From Chthonobacter rhizosphaerae (lineage in GTDB: Bacteria > Pseudomonadota > Alphaproteobacteria > Rhizobiales > Pleomorphomonadaceae), in the NCBI RefSeq assembly GCF_013839525.1, contig NZ_JACDIS010000007.1:222826-286825 (forward strand): a stretch of 64,000 nucleotides of DNA, in the 5' to 3' direction. The position numbers and the translations under genes are program-made. Under the pieces are notes generated by a model that was given only the letters and a program-made list of their open reading frames with translations, did no database searches and had not been told where the DNA came from. Shown here in pieces: positions 8,460 to 17,926 of this stretch (positions are counted from its first letter, which is position 1; each line of letters starts with the position of its first letter).

Positions 8460-8988
8460 GTCATGGTCCGCGAACGCGGACCACCCACGCATGTGTCGCC
8501 TCAAGCCCCACCACCGACAGATGAGATGCGTCCATGGTCCGGATGAACCGAACCCTGACGACGGCGACGGCGAGAGCGAGGAGCGCACCTGCCCGCCCCC
8601 GCCGCGACCGTCATGGTCCGCGAACGCGGACCATCCATGCATGTGTCGCCTCAAGCCCCACCACCGACCTATGAAATGCGTGGGTGGTCCGGATGAACCG
8701 GACCATGACGACGGCGGGGGCGAGAGGGAGGAGCGCACCTGCACGCCGGCCACGACCGTCATGGTCCGCGAACGCGGACCACCCACGCATGTGTCGCCTC
8801 AAGCCCCACCACCGACCGATGAGACGCGTCCATGGTCCGGATGAACCGGACCCTGACGGCGGCGACGGCGAGAGCGAGGGGCGCACCTGCCCGCCCCCGC
8901 CGCGACCGTCATGGTCCGCGAACGCGGACCACCCACGCATTCCACCTCCCAACGTCATGGCCCGCGAGCGTGAATCACCCCCCGCATC
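8460..8988. repeat. tandem array of about 150-bp units built from inverted palindromic repeats
   Basis: Forward copies (TCATGGTCCGCGAACGCGG...) begin at 8461, 8611, 8759 and 8909, so the period is 148-150 bases. Each full unit carries a forward palindrome, a 26-base linker starting GTGTCGCCTCAAGCC, a reverse palindrome (about 8525, 8676, 8823) and a GC-rich linker ending CCGCCGCGACCG. Three units are complete and a fourth is cut after its first palindrome. A decayed fifth copy lies at 8953-8988. Reverse copies 1 and 3 have the same decayed half-stem (ACCCTGAC in place of ACCATGAC), while copy 2 is intact. The array fills nearly all the gap between the two ABC transporter genes. Confidence 0.92.
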
Positions 8989-9011
8989 ACGGCGCCAGGC
9001 ACCGGCGCCCC

Positions 9012-10874
9012 CTACTCCGCCGCCTGCTCCCGCTCCGCCGCCCCGTCGTCGAGGTGCAGGAACCCGCCGGTCTGGCGCGTCCAGAGGCCCGCGTAGAGGC
9101 CGCCCTTCTCCACCAGCTCCTGGTGGCTACCCATCTCCACGATGCGGCCCCGGTCCATCACCACCAGTCGGTCCATGCGGGCGATGGTCGACAGCCGGTG
9201 CGCGATGGCGATCACCGTCTTGCCTTCCATCAGCGTGTCCAGGCTGTCCTGGATCGCCGCCTCCACGTCGCTGTCGAGGGCGCTCGTCGCCTCGTCGAGC
9301 ACCAGGATCGGGGCGTTCTTCAACAGCACCCGGGCGATCGCGATCCGCTGCCGTTGCCCGCCCGAAAGCTTCACGCCCCGCTCGCCCACATGGGCTTCGT
9401 AGCCGCGCCGGCCGTGGTTGTCGGAAAGGTCCGGGATGAAGTCGTGGGCGTGCGCGGCCTTCGCCGCAGCGATCATGTCCTCGTCGGAGGCGTCCGGCCG
9501 GCCGTACTTGATGTTGTCCCGGATCGAGCGGTGCAGCAGCGAGGTGTCCTGCGTCACCATGCCGATGGCCGCGCGCAAGGAGTCCTGGCGCACGTCGGCG
9601 ATGTTCTGCCCGTCGATCAGGATGCGACCGCCCTCCAGGTCGTAGAGGCGCAGGAACACGTTCACCAGCGTGGACTTGCCCGCCCCCGACGGTCCCACAA
9701 GGCCGATCTTCTCGCCCGGCCGGATGGTCAGCGACACGCCGTCGAGCACGCCCTTCCGCTTGCCGTAGTGGAAGTGCACGTCGTCGAATCGCACCTCGCC
9801 GCCGGTCACCGCCAGCGCCGGGGCGGCCGGGCGGTCCAGCACCGTGTGCGGCTGGGCGATGGTGGTGATGCCGTCCTGCACCGTGCCGATGTTCTCGAAG
9901 ATGCCGGTCACCTCCCACATGATCCAGCCGGACATGTTGACGATGCGGATGGCGAGGCCGCCGACCAGCGCGATGGCGCCGACCGAGATCGCCCCGAGGC
10001 TCCAGAGGTAGACCGCGAGCGACCCGATGATCAGCAGCAGCATGGAGTTGGTCACGCTGATCGACGTGGTCATGGACGTGATCAGGCGCTGCTGGTGCTG
10101 GAACTTCTTCGTGTGGTCGGTCAGGGCGTCCCGGGCGTAGTCGTCCTCCCGCTCCGCATGGGCGAACAGCTTCACCGTCTGCATGTTGGTGTAGCTGTCC
10201 ACGATGCGGCCGGTCAGCGTGGAGCGCGCCTCCGACATCACCTCCGCCGCCTTGGCGAGGCGCGGGATGAAGCTGCGCAGGATGACGAGATAGATCCCGA
10301 TCCAGATCACGATCGGCGCCGCGAGGCGCCAGTCGGCCTGGAAGAACAGCACGAGGGCGCTCACCACGTAGAGCGACACGAACCACAGCGCGTCCGCGAC
10401 CGTCACGATCGACTCGCGCAACGAGGGCCCGGTCTGCACCACCTTGGTGGCGACGCGGCCGGCGAAGTCGTTGTTGAAGAAGCTGATCGACTGCCGCAGC
10501 ACGTGCCGGTGGTTCTGCCACCGGATCAGGTTGGTGAAGCCGGGCGCGATCGCCTGGTGGACGAGAAGGTCGTGCAGGAAGGTCGCCAGCGGCCGGCCGA
10601 CGCCCACCACCAGCGCCATGAAGACGAAGGTCCAGCCGTGGTCGGCGAACACCCGCTCCGGCGTCGTGGAAGCGAGAAGGTCGACGAGCTCTGAGATGTA
10701 GCGGAAGAGCTGCACCTCGATCAGCGCCACGAAGAAGCCCACCACCAGGAGGGCGACGAGCACCGGCCACATCTGGCGCACGTGGTGCCAGTAGAAGGCC
10801 CGCAGGTCCGACGGCGGCTGCACCACCGGATGGGAGCGGAACGGATCGATCAGTCTTTCAAAAAACGCGAACAT
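9012..10874 (-). CDS. ABC transporter, fused membrane and ATPase domains (second of two)
   Basis: A 620-residue exporter with the same layout as its downstream neighbour: N-terminal six-helix domain, then an ATPase with Walker A GPSGAGKST, signature LSGGQRQRIAIARVLL, Walker B LVLDEATSALD and H-loop. The ATPase halves of the two proteins are nearly identical over long stretches, down to the shared C-terminal GLYAGLWTRQTGGFL, while the membrane domains differ widely. The start at 10874 (MFAFFERLIDPFRS) is chosen as the natural domain start; the frame stays open for another 46 codons but those residues are arginine-rich and look non-coding. Likely a homodimer, or a heterodimer with its neighbour; substrate unknown. 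Confidence 0.9.
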   Translation of the reverse strand: MFAFFERLIDPFRSHPVVQPPSDLRAFYWHHVRQMWPVLVALLVVGFFVALIEVQLFRYISELVDLLASTTPERVFADHGWTFVFMALVVGVGRPLATFLHDLLVHQAIAPGFTNLIRWQNHRHVLRQSISFFNNDFAGRVATKVVQTGPSLRESIVTVADALWFVSLYVVSALVLFFQADWRLAAPIVIWIGIYLVILRSFIPRLAKAAEVMSEARSTLTGRIVDSYTNMQTVKLFAHAEREDDYARDALTDHTKKFQHQQRLITSMTTSISVTNSMLLLIIGSLAVYLWSLGAISVGAIALVGGLAIRIVNMSGWIMWEVTGIFENIGTVQDGITTIAQPHTVLDRPAAPALAVTGGEVRFDDVHFHYGKRKGVLDGVSLTIRPGEKIGLVGPSGAGKSTLVNVFLRLYDLEGGRILIDGQNIADVRQDSLRAAIGMVTQDTSLLHRSIRDNIKYGRPDASDEDMIAAAKAAHAHDFIPDLSDNHGRRGYEAHVGERGVKLSGGQRQRIAIARVLLKNAPILVLDEATSALDSDVEAAIQDSLDTLMEGKTVIAIAHRLSTIARMDRLVVMDRGRIVEMGSHQELVEKGGLYAGLWTRQTGGFLHLDDGAAEREQAAE

Positions 10875-11505
10875 GAGCGGGCCGACTCCACGACGGGTCA
10901 CGGGCGCGGCGCGGAGGAGGCCGCGGCGCGATATGGTCGTCGGCCCTCGGGCCGCACTTCCCCTGCTGCCGGAACGTGGTGCGCGCTTCTCGTCGGCATG
11001 GCCCGCACCCATGGCCTGGCGGCAAGGGCGATGAACGGGCGCCGGGCGCTTTGTTCGCTCCAGGCCAGGGACATAGCGCTTTTCGTCGCGAACAGGAAGG
11101 CCGTCCGACGCCTTTCCGGGCAGGCGGAGCCGGTCGCCCGATCGGCCGTCGGCGGGACGGGAGTGCGCCCGCCTTGGCTAATTTTATATGCCGAATACAT
11201 TCTTGTGCAGCGCGTCATCACCCTTTTGAGTGACGCCAGGCGCAGCACACCTGCGATAAGTTGAACCCGCGTTGGTGGTCCGTCTCCAACCACTGCACGC
11301 GAAGCCGGACGGTACCGCACCATCCGGTCAGGCTCTCTGTCCGCGGTCGCCTTCCCTAGGGTGTCCGTCAAGACCTCTCCCGGGTCGGGTGCTTTCCCTC
11401 AAGCCTCCGACCCGGGCTTTCCCCTCGTTCGCTCAAGCGCTCCACCGGGCGCGGCCGGGGGCGGAGCCCTTAACGGACCGGCCGGCGCCCGCTATACCCG
11501 GCGTC
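10875..11505. other. non-coding gap between the ABC exporter and trmL
   Basis: No gene is supported. An AT-rich patch at 11174-11201 offers a sigma-70-like pair for the plus strand (TTGGCT, 16 bases, TACATT), but it is 300 bases from trmL. A decayed copy of the palindromic repeat may lie at 11274-11300 (TGGTCCG...ACCACTGCACGC). Nothing else stands out. Confidence 0.45.
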
Positions 11506-11982
11506 ATGGACCTTGCGCTCTACCAGCCCGACATTCCCCAGAACACCGGCACGCTCTTGCGCCTCGGCGCCTGTCTCGGCGTCCCCGTCCACGTGATCGG
11601 ACCGGCCGGGTTCGACCTCTCCGACAAGGCGCTCAGGCGGGCCGGCCTCGACTACCTGGACGCGGCCGTCCTCCACCGCCACGCCGGCTGGACCGCCTTC
11701 CTGGACTGGGTCGAGGCGGAGGGTCGGCGCATCGTGCTCGCGACCACCCGGTCGGATCGCCCCTACCCCGCTCACGCCTTCCTGCCAGGGGATGTGCTCC
11801 TCCTCGGCCGCGAGTCCGCCGGCGTACCCGACGCGGTCCACGACCGCGCCGACGTCCGCGTCACCATCCCGATGCGGCCGGGCCTGCGATCGATCAACGT
11901 CGCCCTCGCCGGCGCCATGATCCTCGGCGAGGCCCTCCGCCAGACGGCCGCCCTCCCGGAGCCCGGCCAACCGTCCGCCTGA
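11506..11982 (+). CDS. trmL: tRNA (cytidine/uridine-34-2'-O)-methyltransferase
   Basis: A 158-residue SPOUT methyltransferase that methylates the ribose of the wobble base 34 in leucine tRNAs using S-adenosylmethionine. Length and motifs fit TrmL: the N-terminal LYQPDIPQNTGTLLRLGACL, the knot-forming LLLGRESAGVPDAVH and the C-terminal IPMRPGLRSINVALAGAMIL that wraps the cofactor. The start at 11506 gives the canonical MDLALYQPDIPQN; the frame is open for a further 78 codons upstream but those are low-complexity. hemF follows on the same strand after 87 bases. Confidence 0.95.
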   Translation: MDLALYQPDIPQNTGTLLRLGACLGVPVHVIGPAGFDLSDKALRRAGLDYLDAAVLHRHAGWTAFLDWVEAEGRRIVLATTRSDRPYPAHAFLPGDVLLLGRESAGVPDAVHDRADVRVTIPMRPGLRSINVALAGAMILGEALRQTAALPEPGQPSA

Positions 11983-12069
11983 CGTCCCCGCCCCCGTCCA
12001 GGACGACGGCACCGGGTGACAGCCGGGCCGTTCCGGCCTACATCCCCAGCCGACGCCCGCCAACCGGAC

Positions 12070-12993
12070 ATGCCGACCATGAATCCCGCCGCCGCTCTCG
12101 CCGACGCCACAATCCCCGACAACATCGACGACAAGAAAGCGGCGGCCACGGCCTGGTTCACGGAGCTGCGCGACCGGATCGTCGCCGCGTTCGAGGCCAT
12201 CGAGGACGACGTCCGCGGCCCCTTCGCCGACCGCCCGGCCGGCCGCTTCGTCAAGACGCCCTGGACCCGCACCGACCACACGGGCGCGCCCGGCGGTGGC
12301 GGCGAAATGGCCATGATGAACGGCCGGGTGTTCGAGAAGGTCGGCGTCCACGTGTCCGCCGTCCATGGCGAGTTCGCGCCGGAATTCCGCGGCCAGATCC
12401 CGGGGGCGGCCGAGGATCCGCGGTTCTGGGCTTCGGGCATCTCGCTCATCGCCCACATGCAGAACCCGCACGTGCCGGCGGTCCACATGAACACCCGCAT
12501 GGTCGTCACCACCCGGCAGTGGTTCGGCGGCGGCGCCGACCTCACCCCTGTGCTCGACCGCCGCCGCACCCAGGAGGATCCGGACACGGTCGCCTTCCAC
12601 GCCGCCATGAAGGCCGCCTGCGACGCTCATCCGGGCGTTGACTACACCGCCTACAAGGCCTGGTGCGACGACTACTTCTTCCTGAAGCACCGGAACGAGA
12701 TGCGCGGGATCGGCGGCATCTTCTACGACTACCGGAACACCGGCGACTGGGACGCCGATTTCGCCTTCACGCGCGACGTGGGCCTCGCGTTTCTCGATGT
12801 CTATCCGAGGCTTGTGCGGGCCAACATGGAAACGCCCTGGACCGAGGCCGACCGGGAGGAGCAGCTGGTGCGCCGCGGCCGCTACGTGGAGTTCAATCTC
12901 CTCTACGACCGAGGCACGATCTTCGGCCTGAAGACCGGCGGCAACATCGCCAGCATCTTGTCCTCCATGCCGCCGGTGGCGAAGTGGCCCTGA
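12070..12993 (+). CDS. hemF: oxygen-dependent coproporphyrinogen III oxidase
   Basis: A 307-residue enzyme that oxidatively decarboxylates two propionates of coproporphyrinogen III to vinyls, giving protoporphyrinogen IX, using O2 and no metal or cofactor. Characteristic stretches are [17 protein letters not shown], the [22 protein letters not shown] block with its conserved histidine and arginine, [23 protein letters not shown] and [18 protein letters not shown]. Two start codons are possible: ATG at 12070 (MPTMNPAAA) or ATG at 12079; neither has a strong ribosome site. The gene supplies haem for the nearby bc1 complex among others, and indicates aerobic haem synthesis. Confidence 0.96.
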   Translation: MPTMNPAAALADATIPDNIDDKKAAATAWFTELRDRIVAAFEAIEDDVRGPFADRPAGRFVKTPWTRTDHTGAPGGGGEMAMMNGRVFEKVGVHVSAVHGEFAPEFRGQIPGAAEDPRFWASGISLIAHMQNPHVPAVHMNTRMVVTTRQWFGGGADLTPVLDRRRTQEDPDTVAFHAAMKAACDAHPGVDYTAYKAWCDDYFFLKHRNEMRGIGGIFYDYRNTGDWDADFAFTRDVGLAFLDVYPRLVRANMETPWTEADREEQLVRRGRYVEFNLLYDRGTIFGLKTGGNIASILSSMPPVAKWP

Positions 12994-13090
12994 GAGCGCG
13001 CCAGAGCATTCGTCGCGACAGAAAACCTGTAGCATATACCATATAGAAACGCAGTTGCGCCTAGTCTCCTTCTGTCCAGGAGATCAGGCC

Positions 13091-13327
13091 ATGCGTGTCA
13101 CCGAAGCCGAAGCCAAGAAGAAGTGGTGTCCGTTCGTGCGGTTGGACGGACCGAACCGGCTTAACAACATGTTGACCGGCGGTTTCGATACGGAGCACGC
13201 CGTCCAGCACTGCATCGGGTCGGCCTGCATGGGCTGGCGCGCGTTCGGCTACAGCCACGTGAAGGGCGCCGATTTCGAGCACCACGGCTACTGCGGCCTA
13301 GCCGGCCGCCCCGAGGCGGATAGCTAA
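13091..13327 (+). CDS. small four-cysteine protein of unknown function
   Basis: A 78-residue protein. The ATG at 13091 is chosen because AGGAG at about 13078-13082 lies eight bases upstream; a TTG at 13055 would add 12 residues. Cysteines occur in KKWCPFVRL, VQHCIGSACMGWR and HHGYCGLAG, with a histidine just before the second and two before the last. That spacing suggests a metal or iron-sulfur site, but none is known to me. Similar short CPF...CIGSxCMxWR...GYCGLAG proteins occur in proteobacteria and their phages. It stands alone between hemF and cca, convergent with cca and ending one base before that gene's stop. A prophage relic is possible. Confidence 0.7.
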   Translation: MRVTEAEAKKKWCPFVRLDGPNRLNNMLTGGFDTEHAVQHCIGSACMGWRAFGYSHVKGADFEHHGYCGLAGRPEADS

Positions 13328-13328
13328 C

Positions 13329-14525
13329 CTACTGCTTCCGCTCGCCGAATCCCGACGCGATCCAGGCCGCCTCGCGCTCCTTCAGCACCCGGCCGAGCTC
13401 CGGCCCCGGCTTCAGTCCCTCCCGGATCAGGTCCGCGCCCGTCAGCGGAAACGCCGGAGCGGTCCAGTCGCGCGCGACGAATACTGTCGCGGGCAATCCC
13501 GAACCTTGCCGGGCGGCCGAGAGCAGCAGCGCCCCGAGTGTGGTGGCGTTTCCTTCCCGGTAGACGGCCTCCCGGACGGCGTTTTCCGCCGTTTCCGGTC
13601 CGATGCGCCCGGCCAGTGCCGCCACCGCCGCGATCCGGTCCCGGTCCGCGTTCGAAAGCCGCAACCGCTCCGCCAGCTCCGCCGCATCCGCCTCCTCGGC
13701 CGACGAAACGGCCGCGATCGCCAGCGCCGCGTCGATCCTGACCCCGGCTTCCGACGCCAGCGCCGCCAGCCGGCCGAGCACCGCCGGCTCGCCGGGCCGC
13801 CCGAGAACGCGCTCCAGGATCCCGATTTCCTTCATCAGATCAAGGGTTTCCGCCGCCCGCTCCGCGACCGCCAGCTTGCGCGTCTCCTGGCCCACCCGCT
13901 CCCGGGACAGCCGGTCGAGTCCCTCCTTCAGGGCTCTGCAAGCCGCAAGACCAGCCGGGTCCGGCTCCCCCTCGCCATAGACCGCGTGGAACCGGAAGAA
14001 CCGCAGGATCCTGAGATAATCCTCCCGGATCCTCGCCTCCGGATCGCCGATGAACCGCACCCGCCGGGCGAGCGCGTCCGGCACTCCGCCCACCGGATCG
14101 TGGAGGGTGCCGTCCGCATCCGCATAGATGGCGTTCATGGTGAAGTCGCGCCGCGCCGCGTCCTCGGCGAAGTCGTCCGTGAAGGCCACCACGGCCCGCC
14201 GCCCGTCCGTCTCCACGTCCGCCCGCAGGGTGGTCACCTCGTAGGCGCGGCCCTTGGCGACCACCGTCACGGTCCCGTGCTCGATCCCGGTCGGGACGGC
14301 CTTCAGCCCCGCCCGCGAGGCGCGCTCCATCACGGTCTGCGGCCGAGCGTCGGTGGCGAGGTCCACGTCCGCCACCGGCTCGCCGAGGAGGGTGTTGCGC
14401 ACCGCCCCGCCCACCGCCCGCACCCGCGTCCCGTCCACCGCGAGGGCGCGGACGACGGCGCGGAAGCCGCTTTCCTGCAGGAAAGGCGCGCCCGCGATGC
14501 TGGTCGGCACCTCCGCCGCTGTCAT
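13329..14525 (-). CDS. cca: CCA tRNA nucleotidyltransferase / poly(A) polymerase family
   Basis: A 398-residue class II nucleotidyltransferase that adds or repairs the 3'-CCA end of tRNAs. The head domain shows GGAVRNTLLG (39-48) and the metal-binding DVDLAT (53-58), then RRDFTMNAIY, the nucleotide-selecting EDYLRILRFFRFHA and ERVGQETRKL. The C-terminal body is alanine-rich helical. Alphaproteobacterial members usually make the whole CCA end. It overlaps the upstream NUDIX gene by four bases (ATGA), and that gene overlaps DUF1285 the same way, so the three form one translationally coupled unit. Confidence 0.94.
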   Translation of the reverse strand: MTAAEVPTSIAGAPFLQESGFRAVVRALAVDGTRVRAVGGAVRNTLLGEPVADVDLATDARPQTVMERASRAGLKAVPTGIEHGTVTVVAKGRAYEVTTLRADVETDGRRAVVAFTDDFAEDAARRDFTMNAIYADADGTLHDPVGGVPDALARRVRFIGDPEARIREDYLRILRFFRFHAVYGEGEPDPAGLAACRALKEGLDRLSRERVGQETRKLAVAERAAETLDLMKEIGILERVLGRPGEPAVLGRLAALASEAGVRIDAALAIAAVSSAEEADAAELAERLRLSNADRDRIAAVAALAGRIGPETAENAVREAVYREGNATTLGALLLSAARQGSGLPATVFVARDWTAPAFPLTGADLIREGLKPGPELGRVLKEREAAWIASGFGERKQ

Positions 14526-15169
14526 GCGTACACCTGCTCGTAGAGCACTCGGAGAATGCCGGCGGTCACGCCCCAGATCCGCCGCTCCTGCCAGGGCATG
14601 GCGTAGTAGCGTCGCTCGCGCCCGCGGAACGGGCGCTGTTCGATCAGGTGGTTGCCGGGCGTCATCAGGAACTCCAGCGGCACCTCGAACACGTCCGCCA
14701 CCTCGTCCGGATTGGGCGTCAGCGGCGCCTCCGGATCCACCAGTCCCACCACCGGAAAGATGCGGTACCCGGTGTTCGACACATAGGGGTCGATCAGGCC
14801 GAGCGGCCGGACCATCCGCCGGTCGAGCCCTACCTCCTCCTCCGCCTCGCGGAGCGCCGCCGCCACCGGGCCGGCGTCCGTGGGGTCGATCTTGCCGCCG
14901 GGCAGCGCGATCTGGCCGGCGTGCGCCTTCAGGTGGTCAGTCCGCCGGGTCAGCAGCAGGGTCGCGGCCCCGTCCCGTTCGACGATCCCGATCAGCACGG
15001 CCGCGTCGCGGAGCGTGAGCCCCTCCATGAATTCGGCGAGGGACGGGTCGGTCACGTGATCGCCCGCGTGGAGCCGCGGCACCAGCCGCCCGGCGTCCAA
15101 GCCGTGCAGCCTGTCGCGCCGGGCCAGAAGATCCGCCACCGTGAAGGGCTCCGTCGTCGTCGCCGTCAT
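14522..15169 (-). CDS. NUDIX hydrolase, CoA pyrophosphatase type
   Basis: A 215-residue NUDIX enzyme. The box GGKIDPTDAGPVAAALREAE with the following EEVGL is preceded by LLTRRTDHLKAHAGQIALPG, the extra signature of the CoA pyrophosphatase subgroup (NudL/YeaB), which cleaves coenzyme A to phosphopantetheine and 3',5'-ADP. It sits between DUF1285 and cca, overlapping both by four bases; this trio is a recurring arrangement in Hyphomicrobiales. The exact substrate is inferred from the motif only. Confidence 0.9.
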   Translation of the reverse strand: MTATTTEPFTVADLLARRDRLHGLDAGRLVPRLHAGDHVTDPSLAEFMEGLTLRDAAVLIGIVERDGAATLLLTRRTDHLKAHAGQIALPGGKIDPTDAGPVAAALREAEEEVGLDRRMVRPLGLIDPYVSNTGYRIFPVVGLVDPEAPLTPNPDEVADVFEVPLEFLMTPGNHLIEQRPFRGRERRYYAMPWQERRIWGVTAGILRVLYEQVYA

Positions 15170-15783
15170 GCGGCCGGCCCCGCGTCGGCCCCGTCGATCC
15201 CAGCGTCGGGCGGCAGCGGGTGGAACAGCCCGCCCGCCCAGACGCCCGGGCCGCCTTCGGAACCCGTGTCCAGAAGCGCCGCGAGATCGTGGGTCAGCGC
15301 CCGGGTGAAGCGGGCCTCCAGGCCCGCGCGGACATGGAGGTAGGGCTTCAGGCCGTCCGTCGCCGGGTCCACAACGAAGCGGATCCGGTTGTCCGGCCCC
15401 ACCTCCACCAGGTCGCCCACGTTGGTCCGCACGGTCAGCCGCCGCTCCTCGCCGGCTCCGTCCACATGCATCTCCACCGCCATGAAGGGCGCGTCCAGCA
15501 CGCGGATGCCCACCTTCTCGACCGGCGTGACCAGCACATACCGGTCGTCCTCCCGTTTCAGCACGCTCGCGAACAGGCGCACCAGCGCCTCGCGGCCGAT
15601 CGGCGAGCCCATGTAGTGCCAGCGCCCGTCCCGGTCGATCTCCATGTCGAGATCGCCGCAGAACGGCGGGTTCCAGCGCTCCACCGGGGGTTTGCGACCA
15701 TCCGGCGCAGCCCGGGCGATCAGGGCCGCCAGGCCGTCGGCGCCGCGCTCCTTGGGAAGGTCGCGAGGGTCGGACATGGGCAT
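15166..15783 (-). CDS. DUF1285 family protein
   Basis: A 205-residue cytosolic protein of the DUF1285 family. Recognisable features are the N-terminal PPVERWNPPFCGDLDMEIDR segment, the WHYMGSPIGREALVRLFASV stretch and the KVGIRVLDAPFMAVEM strand block. Structures of the family show two beta-rich domains with a putative ligand cleft, but no function is established. The start at 15783 (MPMSDPRDL) has GGAG about six bases upstream on the minus strand; the ATG at 15777 is the alternative. It is the first gene of the DUF1285-NUDIX-cca unit and is divergent from the MoxR cluster, with about 200 bases between them. Confidence 0.9.
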   Translation of the reverse strand: MPMSDPRDLPKERGADGLAALIARAAPDGRKPPVERWNPPFCGDLDMEIDRDGRWHYMGSPIGREALVRLFASVLKREDDRYVLVTPVEKVGIRVLDAPFMAVEMHVDGAGEERRLTVRTNVGDLVEVGPDNRIRFVVDPATDGLKPYLHVRAGLEARFTRALTHDLAALLDTGSEGGPGVWAGGLFHPLPPDAGIDGADAGPAA

Positions 15784-15980
15784 TCCGCTCCGTTTCTGGC
15801 CATCACGCTGTCGTGACCGGGCGTTCACCACGCCGCCACCTTTTCGCCGTTTCGCATCGGTCCCGTGGACGAAGCCGCATCGGCATCCATGTAACTCCGT
15901 GTGGGATGGGATGCGTCCTCCGCAAAGAGATGTCAAACTCGGATGACGCGGCGACAAGACCTGAGGAGTCGGGAGTTTCC

Positions 15981-16987
<1,007 letters not shown>

Positions 16988-16991
<4 letters not shown>

Positions 16992-17926
16992 CCCGCATGG
17001 CGGCCTCGTCCCAGACCGCCGACGCCCCGCTCCTCACGCCGTCCATGACGGCGAGCGCCCGTTCGCTCGCCGCCTCCCTGCCCGAGCTCCTGGTGGAGGC
17101 CCAGCAGGTCGCCAACACGGTGGCGTCCGGCTGGCACGGCCGGCGGCGCGCCGGCTTCGGCGAGGACTTCTGGCAGTTCAGGCCCTTCCAGTTCGGCGAA
17201 CCGGCCCGCCGGATCGACTGGCGCCGCTCCGCCCGGGACGAGGGCCACCTCTACGTCCGCGAGCAGGAGCTGGAGAACGCCCACACGGTCTGGCTCTGGG
17301 CCGACCTGTCCGCCTCCATGCGCTACCGCTCGCAGCTGGCGGCCGGCACCAAGCGCGACCGCGCGGTGGTGCTGATGATCGCCCTCGCCGAACTGCTCGC
17401 CCGCTCCGGCGAGCGCATCGGCCTCCTCGGTCACGGCCGGCCGATCGCCAGCCGCTCCGCCGCCGAACGGCTCGCCATGACGCTGAGCCACCTGGACGAC
17501 GACGCGGCGCGGCCGGGAACCGGCGCGGTCCGCCGCTTCCACGAGGTCGTGCTGTTCGGCGACCTGCTCGACTCCCCCGACGAGATCTCCGCCGAGCTGG
17601 CGCGCCTCTCCGGCGCCGGCGCCCGGGTGCACCTCATCCAGGTGATGGACCCGATCGAGGAGACGTTCCCGTTCACCGGCCGCACCGAGTTCCTGGACCC
17701 GGAGACCGGCGGACGACTCACCGCCGGCCGCGCCGAGGCCTGGCGCCGGGGCTACCTGGAGGCGCTCGCCCGCCAGCGCGACGCCCTGACGGCGGCCACG
17801 CGCCGGCCCGGCTGGAGCTTCCTCATCCACCACACGGACAAGCCGCCCGCGGAGGTGCTGCTCACCCTCCACGGCCGGCTCGCCGCCGGCATGGCGCACG
17901 CGGGCGTCGCGGGAGGCGCCTCATGA
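16988..17926 (+). CDS. DUF58 domain protein (VWA-like partner of MoxR)
   Basis: A 312-residue protein with the DUF58 signature FGEPARRIDWRRSAR and a downstream VWA-like fold whose metal site is visible as DLSASM (DxSxS). DUF58 proteins are the usual operon partners of MoxR ATPases; they are thought to bind targets for remodelling. GTG at 16988 gives a four-base overlap with moxR and MTRMAASS; ATG at 16997 is an equally good start. No membrane segment is seen, so it is probably cytosolic or peripheral. Confidence 0.92.

Noticed and set aside
8460..8988. The regular repeats look like a CRISPR array
   Set aside because: Repeats occur in alternating orientation, the linkers between them are also repeated, not unique, and no cas genes are present.
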